A stretch of DNA of 64,000 nucleotides from Drosophila persimilis (taxonomy: Eukaryota > Arthropoda > Insecta > Diptera > Drosophilidae): assembly GCF_003286085.1 (NCBI RefSeq), contig NW_020825289.1, positions 11,346,001-11,410,000 of the forward strand, written 5' to 3'. Positions 39,759 to 51,166 of the stretch are shown in pieces; the first letter of the stretch is position 1, and each line of letters opens with the position of its first letter. The notes beneath the pieces are model-generated. The model did no database searches. It was not told the origin of the DNA and was given only the letters and a program-made list of their open reading frames with translations. The position numbers and the translations under genes were made by a program.

Positions 39759-40348
39759 ATGGTCTGCGGAGACGCAAGAACTAGGGCTGCGGCGGTCGGA
39801 GTATTTGCCATAATATTCGTAATTGTCCTTTTACTTTTGAATGCATTTTATACTGGTTAGAAAATAATCTTCATATGCGAATGCATCGTTTAACCTATTT
39901 ATATCCCGTGCTATACCTTAGGAGAGATCGAAAGAGACTGGGCCTACTACCTTCAAGCAGTTCTCTGGTTTCTGATTGTTCCAACCGCCGTTGCTCTGCT
40001 GATTGGGATCTATTATGCAAGTAAATGCCTGTGCCATCATATGACATCACTAATTTCGTTCTTATTTCCTATACAGGAAAATAGTTTTATTGTGATGGTA
40101 TGGCTAATTGTGGTTTCTGTGATCGGAGTCATTTTGGCCATTTTCTACATCATAGCTCTAGCGCACTTGATTGAGGATATCGATATTATTGTGGCTTCGA
40201 TTTTTTTTATCATTCACATCGGTAAGCCTGCAGTCAATTTCATTTACAGGACCTGACGGAGTAACTTTCTCTTACAGTTTTTTTTGCGTGTTGTGTTTGG
40301 TTTCCATATAAATTCTATAGCACGATCTCTGACTCTGACCCTTACTAG
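39759..40348 (+). CDS. Small four-helix membrane protein, tandem copy 2 (135 aa)
   Basis: Exons are 39759-39855, 39922-40016, 40077-40221 and 40278-40348, each exactly 934 bases from copy 1, with the same phases 1, 0 and 1 and the same apparent GC-AG middle intron (40017-40076). Exons 1 and 2 are nearly identical to copy 1, with one visible protein change (Ser28 to Asn). The end of exon 3 (AHLIEDIDII region) instead matches copy 3. Copy 2 therefore looks like a mosaic of its neighbours. The frame is intact and the predicted four-helix topology is unchanged. Confidence 0.76.
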
Positions 40349-40425
40349 ACCGCGGCCATTACATAGTGAATGTGATAAGGACTCGTACTTTATAATAAGT
40401 ACAAAAATTGTTGATTTTCGAACTT

Positions 40426-40431
40426 AATAAA
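40426..40431 (+). terminator. Poly(A) signal of tandem copy 2
   Basis: AATAAA 78 bases past the stop, in the duplicated 3' flank. Confidence 0.6.
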
Positions 40432-40692
40432 TCTTGAAGTTGGCGCACCGAGTAATTTTTCATTCTCATATGCAAAAACAGGTGAATTGTTTTTGTGGCC
40501 ATCATTTAATTTTTGCGCAATCAGTTGCTGATTACGGAATATATATTAAAACAGCCTAAAACGCAGCCTACTTGCATTGTAATTCAGATAATACTTTGGG
40601 AAATGTATTCGATATCTCATCCTCTTTATATACTTTGTCAGGTTACAAATTTGTTTAGTGATATTTATTTTTTTATAAGTCGGTAAATCAAA

Positions 40693-41279
40693 ATGGTCTG
40701 CGGAGACGCAAGAACTAGGGCTGCGGCGGTCGGAGTAATTGCAATACTAATCGCAATTGTCAATTTAATTTTGCAACTTATTAATAGTAAGTAAATAATC
40801 TTCATATGCGAATGCATCGTGTAACCTATGTATATCCCGTAATATACCATAGGAGAGATCGAAAGAAACTGGTACTTCTACCTTCGAATGGGGATCTGGA
40901 TTCTGATTGGTCTAACCGCCGTTGCTCTGCTGATTGGGATCTATTATGCAAGTACATGCCTCTGCCATCATAGGACATCACTAATATCGTTCGTATTTCC
41001 TATACAGGAAAATAGTTTTATTGTGATGGTATGGCTAATTGTGGCTTCTGTGAACGGAGTCATTTTGTCCATTTTCTACAACATAACTCTAGCGCACTTG
41101 ATTGAGGATATCGAAATTATTGTGGTTTCGATTTATTTTATCATTCACATCGGTAAGCCTACAGTCAATTTCATTTACAGGACCTGACGGAGTAACTTTC
41201 TCTTACAGTTTTTTTTGTGTGTTGTGTTTGGTTTCCATATAAATACTATAGCACGATCTCTAACTCTGATCCTTACTAG
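40693..41279 (+). CDS. Small four-helix membrane protein, tandem copy 3 (134 aa)
   Basis: Exons are 40693-40786, 40853-40947, 41008-41152 and 41209-41279, phases 1, 0 and 1. Exon 1 is 3 bases shorter than in copies 1 and 2, keeping frame. After the shared first 15 residues, helix 1 is diverged and ends in LQLIN, and intron 1 now has a consensus GTAAGT donor. Intron 2 begins GCAAGTACATG, so the apparent GC donor is kept although the downstream bases changed. The middle of exon 2 differs (MGIWILIGL in place of LWFLIVP) while its end is conserved. The frame is intact and substitutions keep the residues hydrophobic, consistent with purifying selection on topology (inference). Confidence 0.75.
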
Positions 41280-41356
41280 ACCGCGGCCATTACATAGTGA
41301 ATGTGATAAGGACTCGTACTTTATAATAGGTACAAAAATTGTTGATTTTCGAACTT

Positions 41357-41362
41357 AATAAA
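41357..41362 (+). terminator. Poly(A) signal of tandem copy 3
   Basis: AATAAA 78 bases past the stop, in the duplicated 3' flank. Confidence 0.6.
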
Positions 41363-41453
41363 TCTTGAAGTTGGCGCACCGAATAATTTGGATTTGCGGA
41401 ACATGATTTAAGGTGCGGGGCGTAATTTCGTTGTTACATCCCATATACTTGTA

Positions 41454-41649
41454 GGAGAAGTCTTTTTTCGTGCTAATATCGTTGTAGCTTTCACATTGGA
41501 AGGAATTCGGCAGTCGTATTGCTAACTATCATCATGATCGGTAAGCCTGGATTCCATTTCGTATGTTGTCTGATAGATCAACTTTCTGTTGCAGCATTTT
41601 AGGATTTTGCATTTGCATTCCTGCCAAATACGTTTGGACGATGATTTAG
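41454..41649 (+). pseudogene. Relic of a further four-helix family member (exons 3 and 4)
   Basis: After a TACTTGTAG acceptor, an exon-3-like segment (41454-41540) starts with Glu as in the intact genes. It is 58 bases shorter than the copy-1 exon and hits TAG after ten codons. It ends in ATGATCG followed by GTAAGCCTGGATTCCATTTC, closely matching the ATCG/GTAAGCCTGCAGTCAATTTC junction of intron 3 in the tandem copies. After a TTTTAG acceptor, an exon-4-like segment (41603-41649) reads GFCICIPAKYVW then stops, recalling the FxxCVWFPYK end of the intact genes. No matching exons 1 and 2 are seen upstream. An AATAAA remains at 41694-41699. I read it as a degenerate duplicate. Confidence 0.45.
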
Positions 41650-41788
41650 GTCGTAAATATCGGCCGTCATTATCAATATAATTCTGTGAGTTCAATAAAT
41701 CCTATAGTTTTCTTAATATCCAAACACCGACGTCTTTACGTTCCATGTCAGTTTTATGACAGCTATCCGAAAAAATCCCAACTCCGGA

Positions 41789-42384
41789 ATGTGTTTGTCG
41801 GTGGATGTCGGTGGCCAGAGTAAATGCTATGCGATCGCAATATGTGCATTCTTTTATGGATTATTGGATATTTCGGTAAAGAGCTACTGTCTCGGTAATA
41901 AAATATTTCCGAACGTTAGTGCCCATAACACCATTCTGCTCCATTTTTTTTCATAGTCAATGCCGAATCCGAACCATTTATAATCATTGGACTCTCGGCT
42001 TGGCTTCCGATTCTTTTAGCCGCCAGTATCCTGTTATTGGGCGCCTGCCAGGCAAGTACCAGGGCCACTCGGCCACCCAGGATTTCTCCACTAAATGTTT
42101 TCTCCATTAGGAGAGTCGTATGCTGGTGCAGATGTCGATCGTGGTGGCTGTGTGTGGTGGTTGCTTATGGATAATTTCGAGCATAGGGATGCTCATTAAT
42201 ACATTGGCGCAAAAAGATATTTTAATTGAAACAGTGATGCAAACTATTTCCCTTTTACTTTTCATCGGTTTGTAGGCTAATCCGAAAACATTTTCGGCTC
42301 AGTAACTCAGAGCATTCTCTTTCAGGTCTGATCGGGTTTGTCGTATATTTTCCATATAGGTATTTGAAGGAACTGGAAAGATAA
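41789..42384 (+). CDS. Diverged four-helix membrane protein, fourth plus-strand member (138 aa)
   Basis: Exons are 41789-41894, 41957-42051, 42111-42267 and 42326-42384; introns are 62, 59 and 58 nt in phases 1, 0 and 1, the same architecture as the tandem copies, and exon 2 has the identical 95-base length. Intron 2 is a textbook GC-AG intron: CAG followed by GCAAGT at 42052, a CTAAAT branch-like site and CATTAG acceptor. Without its removal the frame breaks, because the intron is 59 nt. Hydrophobic segments lie near residues 12-27, 42-66, 71-99 and 112-130. The C-terminal FPYRYLKELER parallels FPYKFY of the tandem copies. An in-frame ATG at 41756 would add 11 residues; I chose 41789 because its position matches the starts of the paralogues. 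The function is unknown. Confidence 0.76.
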
Positions 42385-42680
42385 GCTCAACAAAAAACTG
42401 CTTTTTTTGGTTAATTTGGAATAAGTCACAATACCTCGGAGTTATCCAAATGGCAATGGTAAAATTTGCATAAAATAACAATAGACGACAACAAATCAAA
42501 TGCGAATAGACAGACACAGACACAGACCCAGGCTTCGGCCTCGCCCTCGGCGGTGGCACCCTGTAGTAAGGCAGCCGCAAATAGAAAGTGAAAATCAAAT
42601 ACGAAATGCTACCGTTTATTTTTGTATTTTGTATTTTCCCCCATTTTCGTACTGTGTTTATTTGTCGAGCGCCTAATTTA

Positions 42681-42686
42681 AATAAA
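42681..42686 (+). terminator. Possible poly(A) signal of the fourth family member
   Basis: AATAAA about 300 bases beyond the stop is the first canonical signal downstream. The distance makes it uncertain. Confidence 0.35.
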
Positions 42687-45334
42687 CATTTATTTGTACA
42701 AAGGCCTTAATACGTTGGGAAAATGACTTCCTGAATTGAACCGAAAGCGGCGCAAAAGCCGACCAAATACTGTCTGCAGCCAGGCCAAATTTCATAATCG
42801 GTGGAACAAATGCAGCGGATTATGAAATCCTTCGCTCAAAAGGCTGCCAGGCAGCAGCTCCGAGCACGAGCAGAATGGCGGAGGTTAGCGGAGTGGAGTC
42901 TGGGGGACTGGATGCCGACCTGGCAACAACCTGTCGCATATTTAAACCGATTAACGGCACGATTCCAGTCGCCGGTTGCCAGCCGTGGCATAGAAATGGA
43001 AATTGAAATGCTTGTGGCAGTGCCAACACTCTCCGGCTTGCTGTTGTTCCTCTGCCACTAAATCGCATGGATGCGGAGTGGTCCCAACATGGCCAAGTAT
43101 GTTGTGCACTGGTATCTGGACGGTGTCCTTTATCTAAAGGCCCCACAAGATCTGATCTTTACATGAGAAAATAACAGTTACCAGACAATCTGCATCTCTA
43201 TCTAATATCAAAGTCTTTCATTGGGATCTTATTACAATGAACCCCTCTTGACAACTGCAGTGTATACTGCATTCGGTCCTACTGCCTGTAGTTTTTCTTA
43301 TACGAGTATAGTTTTATTTGAATTTTCGTCGGAACGGCGGGCGGGGTTGGGGGGAAAATTCGTGTCTCTGGCGCCGCAACAGAATTGAAAACGTTTGTAA
43401 ATACTTTCCAAGCATTTGCAGCAATTGAACAAATACAAAACAGCCTGGGCAGCCGTTGCAGTTGGAAAATTGTGAAAAAATAAAATAATATATTGTGGCA
43501 CAATGCTGGTATAAGGCTCACAATTTCCATTGTTGGCTGTGAATTTCTTGCCCTGACCTATAAATAAAGTTGGCAGCCCAACAACGGTTTGCCCAGAAAT
43601 GGCAAACAGCGCAAACTGTGCAATAAAAGCGTATAATGTGAATATAACAACCGCGAAGCCTGATTTCCGATTGGGCTTTGAGTATCTTTTCCCTTTTCCC
43701 CATTGCTTTTCCTTTGGGCCGAGCTTGCCAGCAGATTGACTCTTGACCTCAGCAGATTGGGACCAATTTTGTCATTGCTTTGGGTCGAGATTTGTTCGTA
43801 ATTGTGGCAGCAAAAAATGCCTAAAATGCCTGTCTAAAAAATGCCATAAAAAACACTCGACTATCTAACATTTATCGGTACTTTTAATATCTATAAATAA
43901 CATTAAATCTTTCCTCTCGCAGCGGACGCTCCTCAAGTCCTGTCAGAGCCAGAGCCAAACAAACCACCTTTCCCAGAAATAACTTCATTTTTCAGAACGA
44001 ACCCATTTACAAACTGACGCTAAACGGAATGGATCGGATGGAACCAATCGATTGCAACCAAGACAAAAACTCTCTCAACTTCTTACTTAGGAATCTTATC
44101 TCTTCTCCGCCTGATGCCCGAAACAGCCGGCGAAAGCGATTCTTAAATGCCTTTCAATGCACCCTAGTTATCCGGGGAATTTTCATCCGCTTTCCATGCT
44201 CTACTAGCTTTTCTAACTGCCTGCCCAGACAGGATCTTTTGCGGTTGAAACTGTACAATCCCGGAAAAGCCGCAGAATGCCCCGTCTGCTGCTTTGAGCT
44301 GGATGCATTCTGGAAACATTTCCCAGTTTCTGGCCATCTATAACGTTTAAATGACAAAAGCTTTTATCTGCTCCGATTACACAATTTAAAGCAGGAACAC
44401 TGTCACCTTAAATGCAATAGACGATGCCTTGGATGGGTGGCAAGCGGCACATGGCAGGGCAGATGCGAATGTATGGACACCTGAGAGCAGCTCGAACCAC
44501 TAGAATGGCTGCTGTGGTTGCAGCACCGCAACATTGTTGCCAAAAGCCAACGTAACCCAAGCCAGGACAAGCCATCATCCCCCTCGCCTATCTATCCTTC
44601 CGGCAAGCGACATCTAGCAGAGGCACCTATCCTGGAAGCGTAAGCTAACTCGGCTTAAATAAATTTAATTTAATTACCAGTAAAAACCGCATGAGTAACT
44701 TCCGCTGGAGATGAGAGCCGGGCCAGGACAACCTTATCTCTCAGTCACTCCGGACTCCACCCACAAGTGGGGCACACACAGCCCCATAACCTGCCTCTCG
44801 GCAGTTACCTGATGATGGTGGTGCGACACCACACTCTCCCTACTTATACATCTATCCCTCTTTCTGTTTATTTAGGAAATAACATTTTTGTGGCAACACA
44901 TTTTTAGATTTTATTACAGCTTGAGCCACGTTGAGTGCTTTTCGCACTCTCGTACATTCACTCTACTGCTGCTGCTGCTGCTCTGTTGAGGTCAACATGC
45001 ATTTTATCATTTTAAATAGCAGCAACAACTAGGTGTACGAGCACTCGACACTCGACGATAAATAACCTTAATGTAGTTCCCTGCCTGCCTGCCCCTGCCA
45101 CTGCCACACCTGCTGGTTTAATTACAAGCGGCAGATGCGGATTTCAAAGCATACTTTCAGGCGGCACTGAAAAAAGTGCTCGAGAAAGTGTAGTAGAAAA
45201 ACGGGCTGCTGCCGTCACGCTGTGTGGGTGCCGCCCGGGGCAAGGTCAAGTCAGCTGTAACCAAGGCCTGGCCCAGGCCACCCACTCCCCACTCGTGACG
45301 ACAATAATGCAAATTGGCCTCGCACTTCCTTAGC

Positions 45335-45336
<2 letters not shown>

Positions 45337-45365
<29 letters not shown>
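45337..45365. repeat. (GT)n microsatellite
   Basis: About 14 uninterrupted GT units. Confidence 0.9.
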
Positions 45366-45367
<2 letters not shown>

Positions 45368-45644
45368 CCCAGGCTGGCAAATACTTGAGCGGCGGCTTAG
45401 CGGAGGAGCTTAGGTCGCCACTCGAGACACATTACCCACTCACCCACAACGTCACTCGCACACAGCTCTCGGGAGGCCAAGACAGAGGACTACAGTCCAC
45501 TGAGAGAAAAACCTCCAACTTGAAGGTTGAAGATAAACGAGTACGAGAGAATTTCGAGCTCAAAAAGAGAATCAGAAAATCTAAGCCATATTCCCCGAAC
45601 AAGGAATAAGTATACCATCAGAAATGCAATTTCGAGGCCTTTTT

Positions 45645-45902
45645 TTATCTCAGTGTTTTCTGTTGTTTGAACTTGGAAATGGGAAAGCCCTGAGACAGCT
45701 GGACTAAGCGACTATAAACCCGTTTAATCTCCATTTGAACTGATTTCAATAGCTGAATCCTTTTCACACGCTCGATCCTCTTTAACATATCGTATAAATA
45801 TGCATCCCAGTGTGGGAACTGCTTAAGTGCAACCTTGACTACGCTCCTCATTCCATAGTGACATTCCGGACATTGCGAGAGCAGGAGAGAAGTGGTCTCC
45901 AT
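45645..45902 (-). CDS. Candidate single-exon micro-protein (85 aa) under an X-box
   Basis: I do not recognise this protein. The ATG at 45902 has an in-frame TAG two codons upstream, which fixes the N-terminus. The product is soluble and basic. It starts with a CPEC motif (residues 11-14), then an amphipathic, Lys/Arg-rich helical stretch (about 18-70; LYDMLKRIERVKRIQLLKSV) that could form a short coiled coil, then a basic tail. Composition is far more protein-like than the shadow frames around it, with no low-complexity runs. A good RFX X-box lies 13-25 bases upstream of the ATG, the usual promoter position in ciliary genes, so a ciliary or basal-body role is a reasonable guess. I see no AATAAA close downstream. 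It could still be a chance open frame. Confidence 0.5.
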   Translation of the reverse strand: METTSLLLSQCPECHYGMRSVVKVALKQFPHWDAYLYDMLKRIERVKRIQLLKSVQMEIKRVYSRLVQLSQGFPISKFKQQKTLR

Positions 45903-45914
45903 GTCCTAGTCGCC

Positions 45915-45927
45915 GTTGCCTGGTAAC
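45915..45927. promoter_or_regulatory. RFX-type X-box
   Basis: GTTGCC-T-GGTAAC matches the X-box consensus RYYRYY-N(1-3)-RRNRAC at every position and is a near-perfect inverted repeat. It sits immediately upstream of the 85-aa minus-strand ORF. In Drosophila, X-boxes close to start codons mark targets of Rfx in ciliated sensory neurons (established knowledge). Occupancy here is inference. Confidence 0.5.
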
Positions 45928-47510
45928 CTAGTTTAGTAAATAAATCGCAATTTTTTTCGTATTTTTGCCGGAGCCTCCCCCCCAGGAGATTCGGGTGTGT
46001 CCCTTTGTCTCCGGCAAGTCATTCATGTGTGCAATCTGTGGGTGTGACTAATTCAATTACAACGCCCAATTGTGCATGCCCCGGCACTCCTCTCCCTGTC
46101 CCAATCCCTGTCGCTGCCTCTCGCCTCTTGCTGCCTGCCGCATGGCACTGACTCTCTCGGTCCTACTAAGCGAGCGTTTTGGATAGTGATTTTTCATTTC
46201 ATTTTCACGCTTTCACTCTGTGCATGTGCTGCAGGTACGAGCACGAGCACGAAGTATGGGAATTGTGTTCGAGAATTACATTAGGTTTTGATTCAGCTTC
46301 GCTCACCGTTACCGTTAGCGTTACTGTTCCCACCTCCGTGCAGTGGGAATGTGCCACGTTTCGTGTCACCCTAGGACTTAATTGTTTTTTTGTCACACGA
46401 TTTATCCTCCTTTTCGGGGCGTATCATGTTCAAAATTGAAATTAACTGACAGTTTGGCAACGCACTCACTCCACTCCACCAATACGGGACAAATCGACAT
46501 GATTTGTGCAGTGCGAAACGATGGGTGGGGGTGGGAGTGGGAGGGCGTTCAGAGCCAGAATTGGAAATCGTGATGGGTTTTCCATGGCAGCGAGCTTGGC
46601 AGAGGGTTAATGTGTGCACAAAGGAGCCGGAGACCTATGGGAACCTAAGTAAACAACGGCTGTTGGATGGGGGGTTGCAAGAACGATTATTAGGGTCTGT
46701 CACATACATGAACTGGTATTTGTTATACAAACATTGTCGAGAAACGGAAGCCACAAGCTGCATATGACAGCAGGGTCAATCAATAGCAAAACAGCGAGTA
46801 TTATTAACTAAAAGTGTCCCATTGACTACCGACTTTTGGCTTTGACTGTACTGTATTGTGGAGAAATCTGGGAAGCCGCTTTAACCGAGAATCCACAGTG
46901 GCAACACCTTAAAGCCCATTTCCCTGGGAGCCGTCGCTGATTGCACTTCCCCATCATCATCATCAGCGTCGTTAAAGGAATGTCTCCTGGCGGGACTATC
47001 TGCGGCCCAGCATCTTGATGATCAGAGCAAGACCCAGTGCAAGACTCTAGCCATTGGGAAACGTGATTTGTAAGGTCATCATTCAAAAGGCATCGACTAC
47101 AAGCACAGGCACAGGCACGGGCACACAGAGAGATCCCGGGCCACAAAACCAGATTCCCGACAGCAGCCGAGAAGAAAATTAAAATGGAATGGTTATACAT
47201 TCATGTAATTTAACGAAATTCAATTGAATGCCAAGTCACAACAGCAGCTCCAAACAAATCTAAACCAAACCAAACCAAGCCGAATCGAACTCTTAACTCT
47301 GGTCGGGACTGGATCCTGGATGGCTGGACTGGATGGGCTGGATGCGCTGTCTGCAGCGGCGATATTGCCGATGCCAAGCGTGAGATTATCGACGATTGTA
47401 TGCAGCGATGATGATGCTGATGAGGATGGTACTCGAACTGCGGCCGTGGCTGCTTGGGCAATGGCTCCCGTGAGGAGGCACTGCACTCGAGACACAAAAC
47501 CACCAACACA

Positions 47511-47514
47511 CGCA

Positions 47515-47558
<44 letters not shown>
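47511..47558. repeat. (CA)n microsatellite
   Basis: About 22 CA units with one TA interruption near 47521; it generates artificial Thr-His and Cys-Val frames. Confidence 0.9.
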
Positions 47559-50500
47559 AATTGCAGTCAACTTCACTTTTCATGCCGTCAGAGCGGGGAT
47601 ATGGACGGCGGACATAACAGACCCCAGTTGCAGTCATTGACTTGGGTTATCGCACGCCAAAAACGACAAAACAGTTGCATGCCCAAACCAAGAACCAGAC
47701 TCCAGAGCCAGCCTCAGTCTCAGGGCCCAGGTTCAAGCCCAAGCACAAACCCAGGCTCATGCCCATGCCCATGCCCAGTCAGGGCAGCCCCAACGCTATC
47801 TGCATGCGATCAAATTTCCAGGGCTTCTGTTGCGGACACGGACGCGATGCGATTCGATGCGACCGCGACCGCGAGAGGCGGCAGCTATCATATTGAGTCT
47901 GCTTTTGACATTTTGGACACAATTTGAACCTTTTACTTTTCGGGCAGAGACGACTACTCCGAGTATACAAACACACGATTTCCAGCTTAAGCCGATTTCC
48001 AGGAATCTCAACCAGAACTGCAATCGAAATCGGCAACTCGGTCCCGGTCTCGGTCCAGGTCCCGGTCGCGGGTTCAGGCTCGTCTGTCGACTCCGACTCC
48101 GACTCCGAGTGGCCTCGTCTCCTGTGTGTTTTGTATTTTGCCATGACATTGATTGAGAAATTGATTTAAAAATCGTTTTTGCAGCGCTGATTCTGAATCC
48201 GATTTCGGCTCTGATTCCCATCTCGAGCAGGCGCTTCGGTGACTGATCCACCATTCAGGAAACTGACTGGCACTCAAGGCTGCCCTTCAAACAGCCAACG
48301 TTTTCGACACTTAAAAGTTTTGATTTACAAACTTTAATTGAAATCCTATCGAATCGAATGTGTCTTCCCCCCTTTTGAAAATGGGAGACTGAAAAAGATT
48401 CAGAGTCTGTTCTCTCTTTAAGCTATAATACCCAATGAATCTCAAGGAACAAATCCTTTTAGATTTGATAGTTTGGAAGGAATTCCCATAATCTGGTCTC
48501 CTACCTAAACATCTTTTAATTGTCGTGTGAAGTGCTCGAAATCTGACTGCCGCCATATCGACTATTTCCCAGGGGTAGCCCTAATTTGTGAAACGAGTAC
48601 GAGTAGTATGCTAATGCAAAATGCTAGGCAACAAGCCGTAGAACATAACTCAAACTATCAACGAATATGATGAAAGCAGCGGAGATACATATCAAATAGA
48701 ATATTTTGTTATGCTCATTAGTGGAGTGGAAGTGCCGCAGACCGGACAAAGTCGGGACCATCAACACCCACGGCACAAATAATTTATAATGTCTTAATTA
48801 TTTCTCTGTCTTGGGCCGAGAACGGGCAACAAATTGTTTATGAAGTCGGCGATCAGCGATCTAACATGGAAACACTTCCTCTTCATCTCATCTTGGGGGC
48901 TGGGCTGGGCTCCTAGGTCTAACTACGCCTCCGAAAATGATATGCAGCAGATTAGTGGACGTGATAATTTGTTCGACGCGCTCCTCCCCGAACTCTGGGT
49001 GCCCCGTCCCGTCCACGACTCTCTTTTACTTCCCCTCTCATGTTCGCGTTGCGCTCGAGTGCTCCAGCCCCGAAAATAAACGACGAATTTCAAACGAAGG
49101 CGGAGGTTGAGACCAGAAAACACACAATATATGAAAAAAATACCATTTTTCCAGAGCGGACCAACTACCAAATTGAAAATTAACATATTTCGGCAGTAGA
49201 TGCTATCGCTACTCGGTCTCTGACTTGGACTCGACTCTGACCAAAGCAGCAGCAACATTTGTTTGCCAGAAAACCAAACCCAAGCACACCCAAACCCGAA
49301 GCCGAACTAAAACTGAAATTAAAACAGAAGGAGAAGAGCAACAGCACTAGCAGCTCCCAAAGGTTAATTCAATTTTCCATTTTCCGGAGCTGCTGCCAAA
49401 GAAGAAGGAAATTTTTCATTTTTTAAATTGATGGCCGGAGCCGGAGTCAGACTCTTTCGTTCTTCCGTTGGCTTCCTGTGTCTTGGCAATTGTCTTCTTG
49501 GCAAAAATCTCATGCCCACCGCAAATTGAAACTACAACATGCCATTGTCCTTAGCGATTGAATAAGAATTATGCCAAGGATACACATAGACACACACGAA
49601 CTCCTCGAAAGGGAATGAAGAGTACTGTACTACCAGGGACCAGGGACAATTCCACGTAGACTGCTGTCAAGCCGTTTTGGAGCATTGTGATTAATGGGCT
49701 GCCGCCTGTGCCTCTGCTGCTACTTCTGCAGCTCCTTTTGCTGCCTCTCTGTGTGTCCATTGTCTAGGGCCGTAACCATTTTGGCATGTTTTGTCATTTG
49801 GGAAATTGTGCGGTGGCCCTAATGACAAAGACAAACAGGCGGCAGGTAGCCACAGCGAGAGGGAGTCTGCAGCCACAATAGATTCAAAATAGTTGATATG
49901 CATCGACATCAGCTCAATCGATGCAGAAGATGGCATCAGAGTTCAGTGAAGGGCGAACTGGGGAAATGCATTCCATAATAATTCAATCAAAAATCTCAAA
50001 ATTCCTGTTCAATCTTCAATATAGTTTAATCTGTCTATCGGATCTAAGTGAACCATTCACCGCCGAGCTCTAGTAGCTCCACTGTGGCCAAATGGGTATC
50101 CACTCAACGCCTTTGAGTGATTTCTCCGGATCAACTCACTCGCCCATCATTAAATCGAGCAGTCAGTCAGTCAGCCAGCCATCCAGCCATATATTCTGTG
50201 CTCTCGACTCCGTGTCGGTGTGGCCGATGGCCGGTCTGACTGATGGCCATTGCCACTCTCCATGGCTGTTGCGCATGCGCGTCGGGAACAGCGATCGTTC
50301 ACCGGGCTCTGTCTTGGCTTGGCATGGCATGGCAGGGCAGCAGCAGTGGATAAAGATGAGGCAGCTCCTTGAAATCCAGCGACGTCGCTCTGGTGCAAAA
50401 TGCTGGCAGCGAAACCTGCAATTACCATCGCCAGCTCTGATAGCTTCAGCAGGAGGTACTCTGCCGCAACTTCTTGGCCATCTCTCTGCGCAACAGGGCC

Positions 50501-51135
50501 GAGACTGTTTAGGTTCTTAGGCATTTAGTCTTTGTTTCGACAGATGCAGACGAGTCCGAGTCGGAGTCCCAGCCGCGGTTGGACTGGACGGGCAGCCTGG
50601 TAGCTCTGCAGTTGATATGTTGTTGAGTACTTTTAATTTGCATGCTCTTAATGGTGTTGCTTCGTATTAAGCAAGAGCCACGGCCAGAATCAGACTGGCC
50701 ACAGGCGCAGAAGACAGTGGTAGACAGGAGGCCAAGGCATTGAACTGTGATTGGATCTATGCCTTTGGGCATTGCAATGACCAGGCATATTAATGGCAGG
50801 ATTGCAATCAAATTTGGAGCTAAGCCTCAGCAAAGGGCTTGGTCGCAGTCTTAACAAATTCTGCCAATATTACTTCCCATATTACTTCATGTAGGTGCAT
50901 GTTTTACCGATCACATTACGCTTTTCATTTCCCATTAACAGTTATCCCACCCGGGGGGCATTGTTTCGCAACTAGACGTACGGGAAACCGGTACCCATTC
51001 CTCGCAGACTGCTAGATTGCGACTCTAATGGCCATATCCATGTCCATATGCACATGTCAGTTGGTCCAAAAAGATGCCGCACCGATGGCCCAATGGAAAT
51101 GACACAACAAAACAGGGAATCGGTTCGGAGAGAGG

Positions 51136-51166
51136 GAACAGAACAGAACAGAACAGAACAAAACAG
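51136..51166. repeat. (GAACA)n pentanucleotide repeat
   Basis: About five GAACA units, the last with one substitution. Confidence 0.75.

Larger units (their letters stand above)
38591..41389 (+). repeat. 934-bp tandem triplication carrying three gene copies
   Basis: Three head-to-tail units of 934 bp (start codons at 38825, 39759 and 40693) include about 235 bases of upstream DNA, the whole gene and its 3' flank with the poly(A) signal. Unit boundaries fall near the TTTTTCATTCTCATATGC sequence at 38591, 39522 and 40456. Units 1 and 2 are almost identical over the upstream flank and exons 1-2. Unit 3 is diverged in exons 1-2. The left edge of unit 1 differs from the other two for about 30 bases, as expected for the outer edge of an array. 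Confidence 0.9.
42385..45644. other. Non-coding stretch
   Basis: Apart from the possible poly(A) signal at 42681, I see no supportable gene. A 104-aa plus-strand frame at 44029-44343 has a good ATG and a pyrimidine-rich CTCGCAG acceptor-like site upstream (43922), but it overlaps an antisense frame and has no recognisable domain. A GT microsatellite lies at 45337-45365. Confidence 0.5.

Noticed and set aside
44029..44343. 104-aa plus-strand frame with a CPVC-like stretch and an acceptor-like site upstream
   Set aside because: The spacing does not fit a standard C2H2 finger and an antisense frame covers the same region. It is not enough to call a gene.
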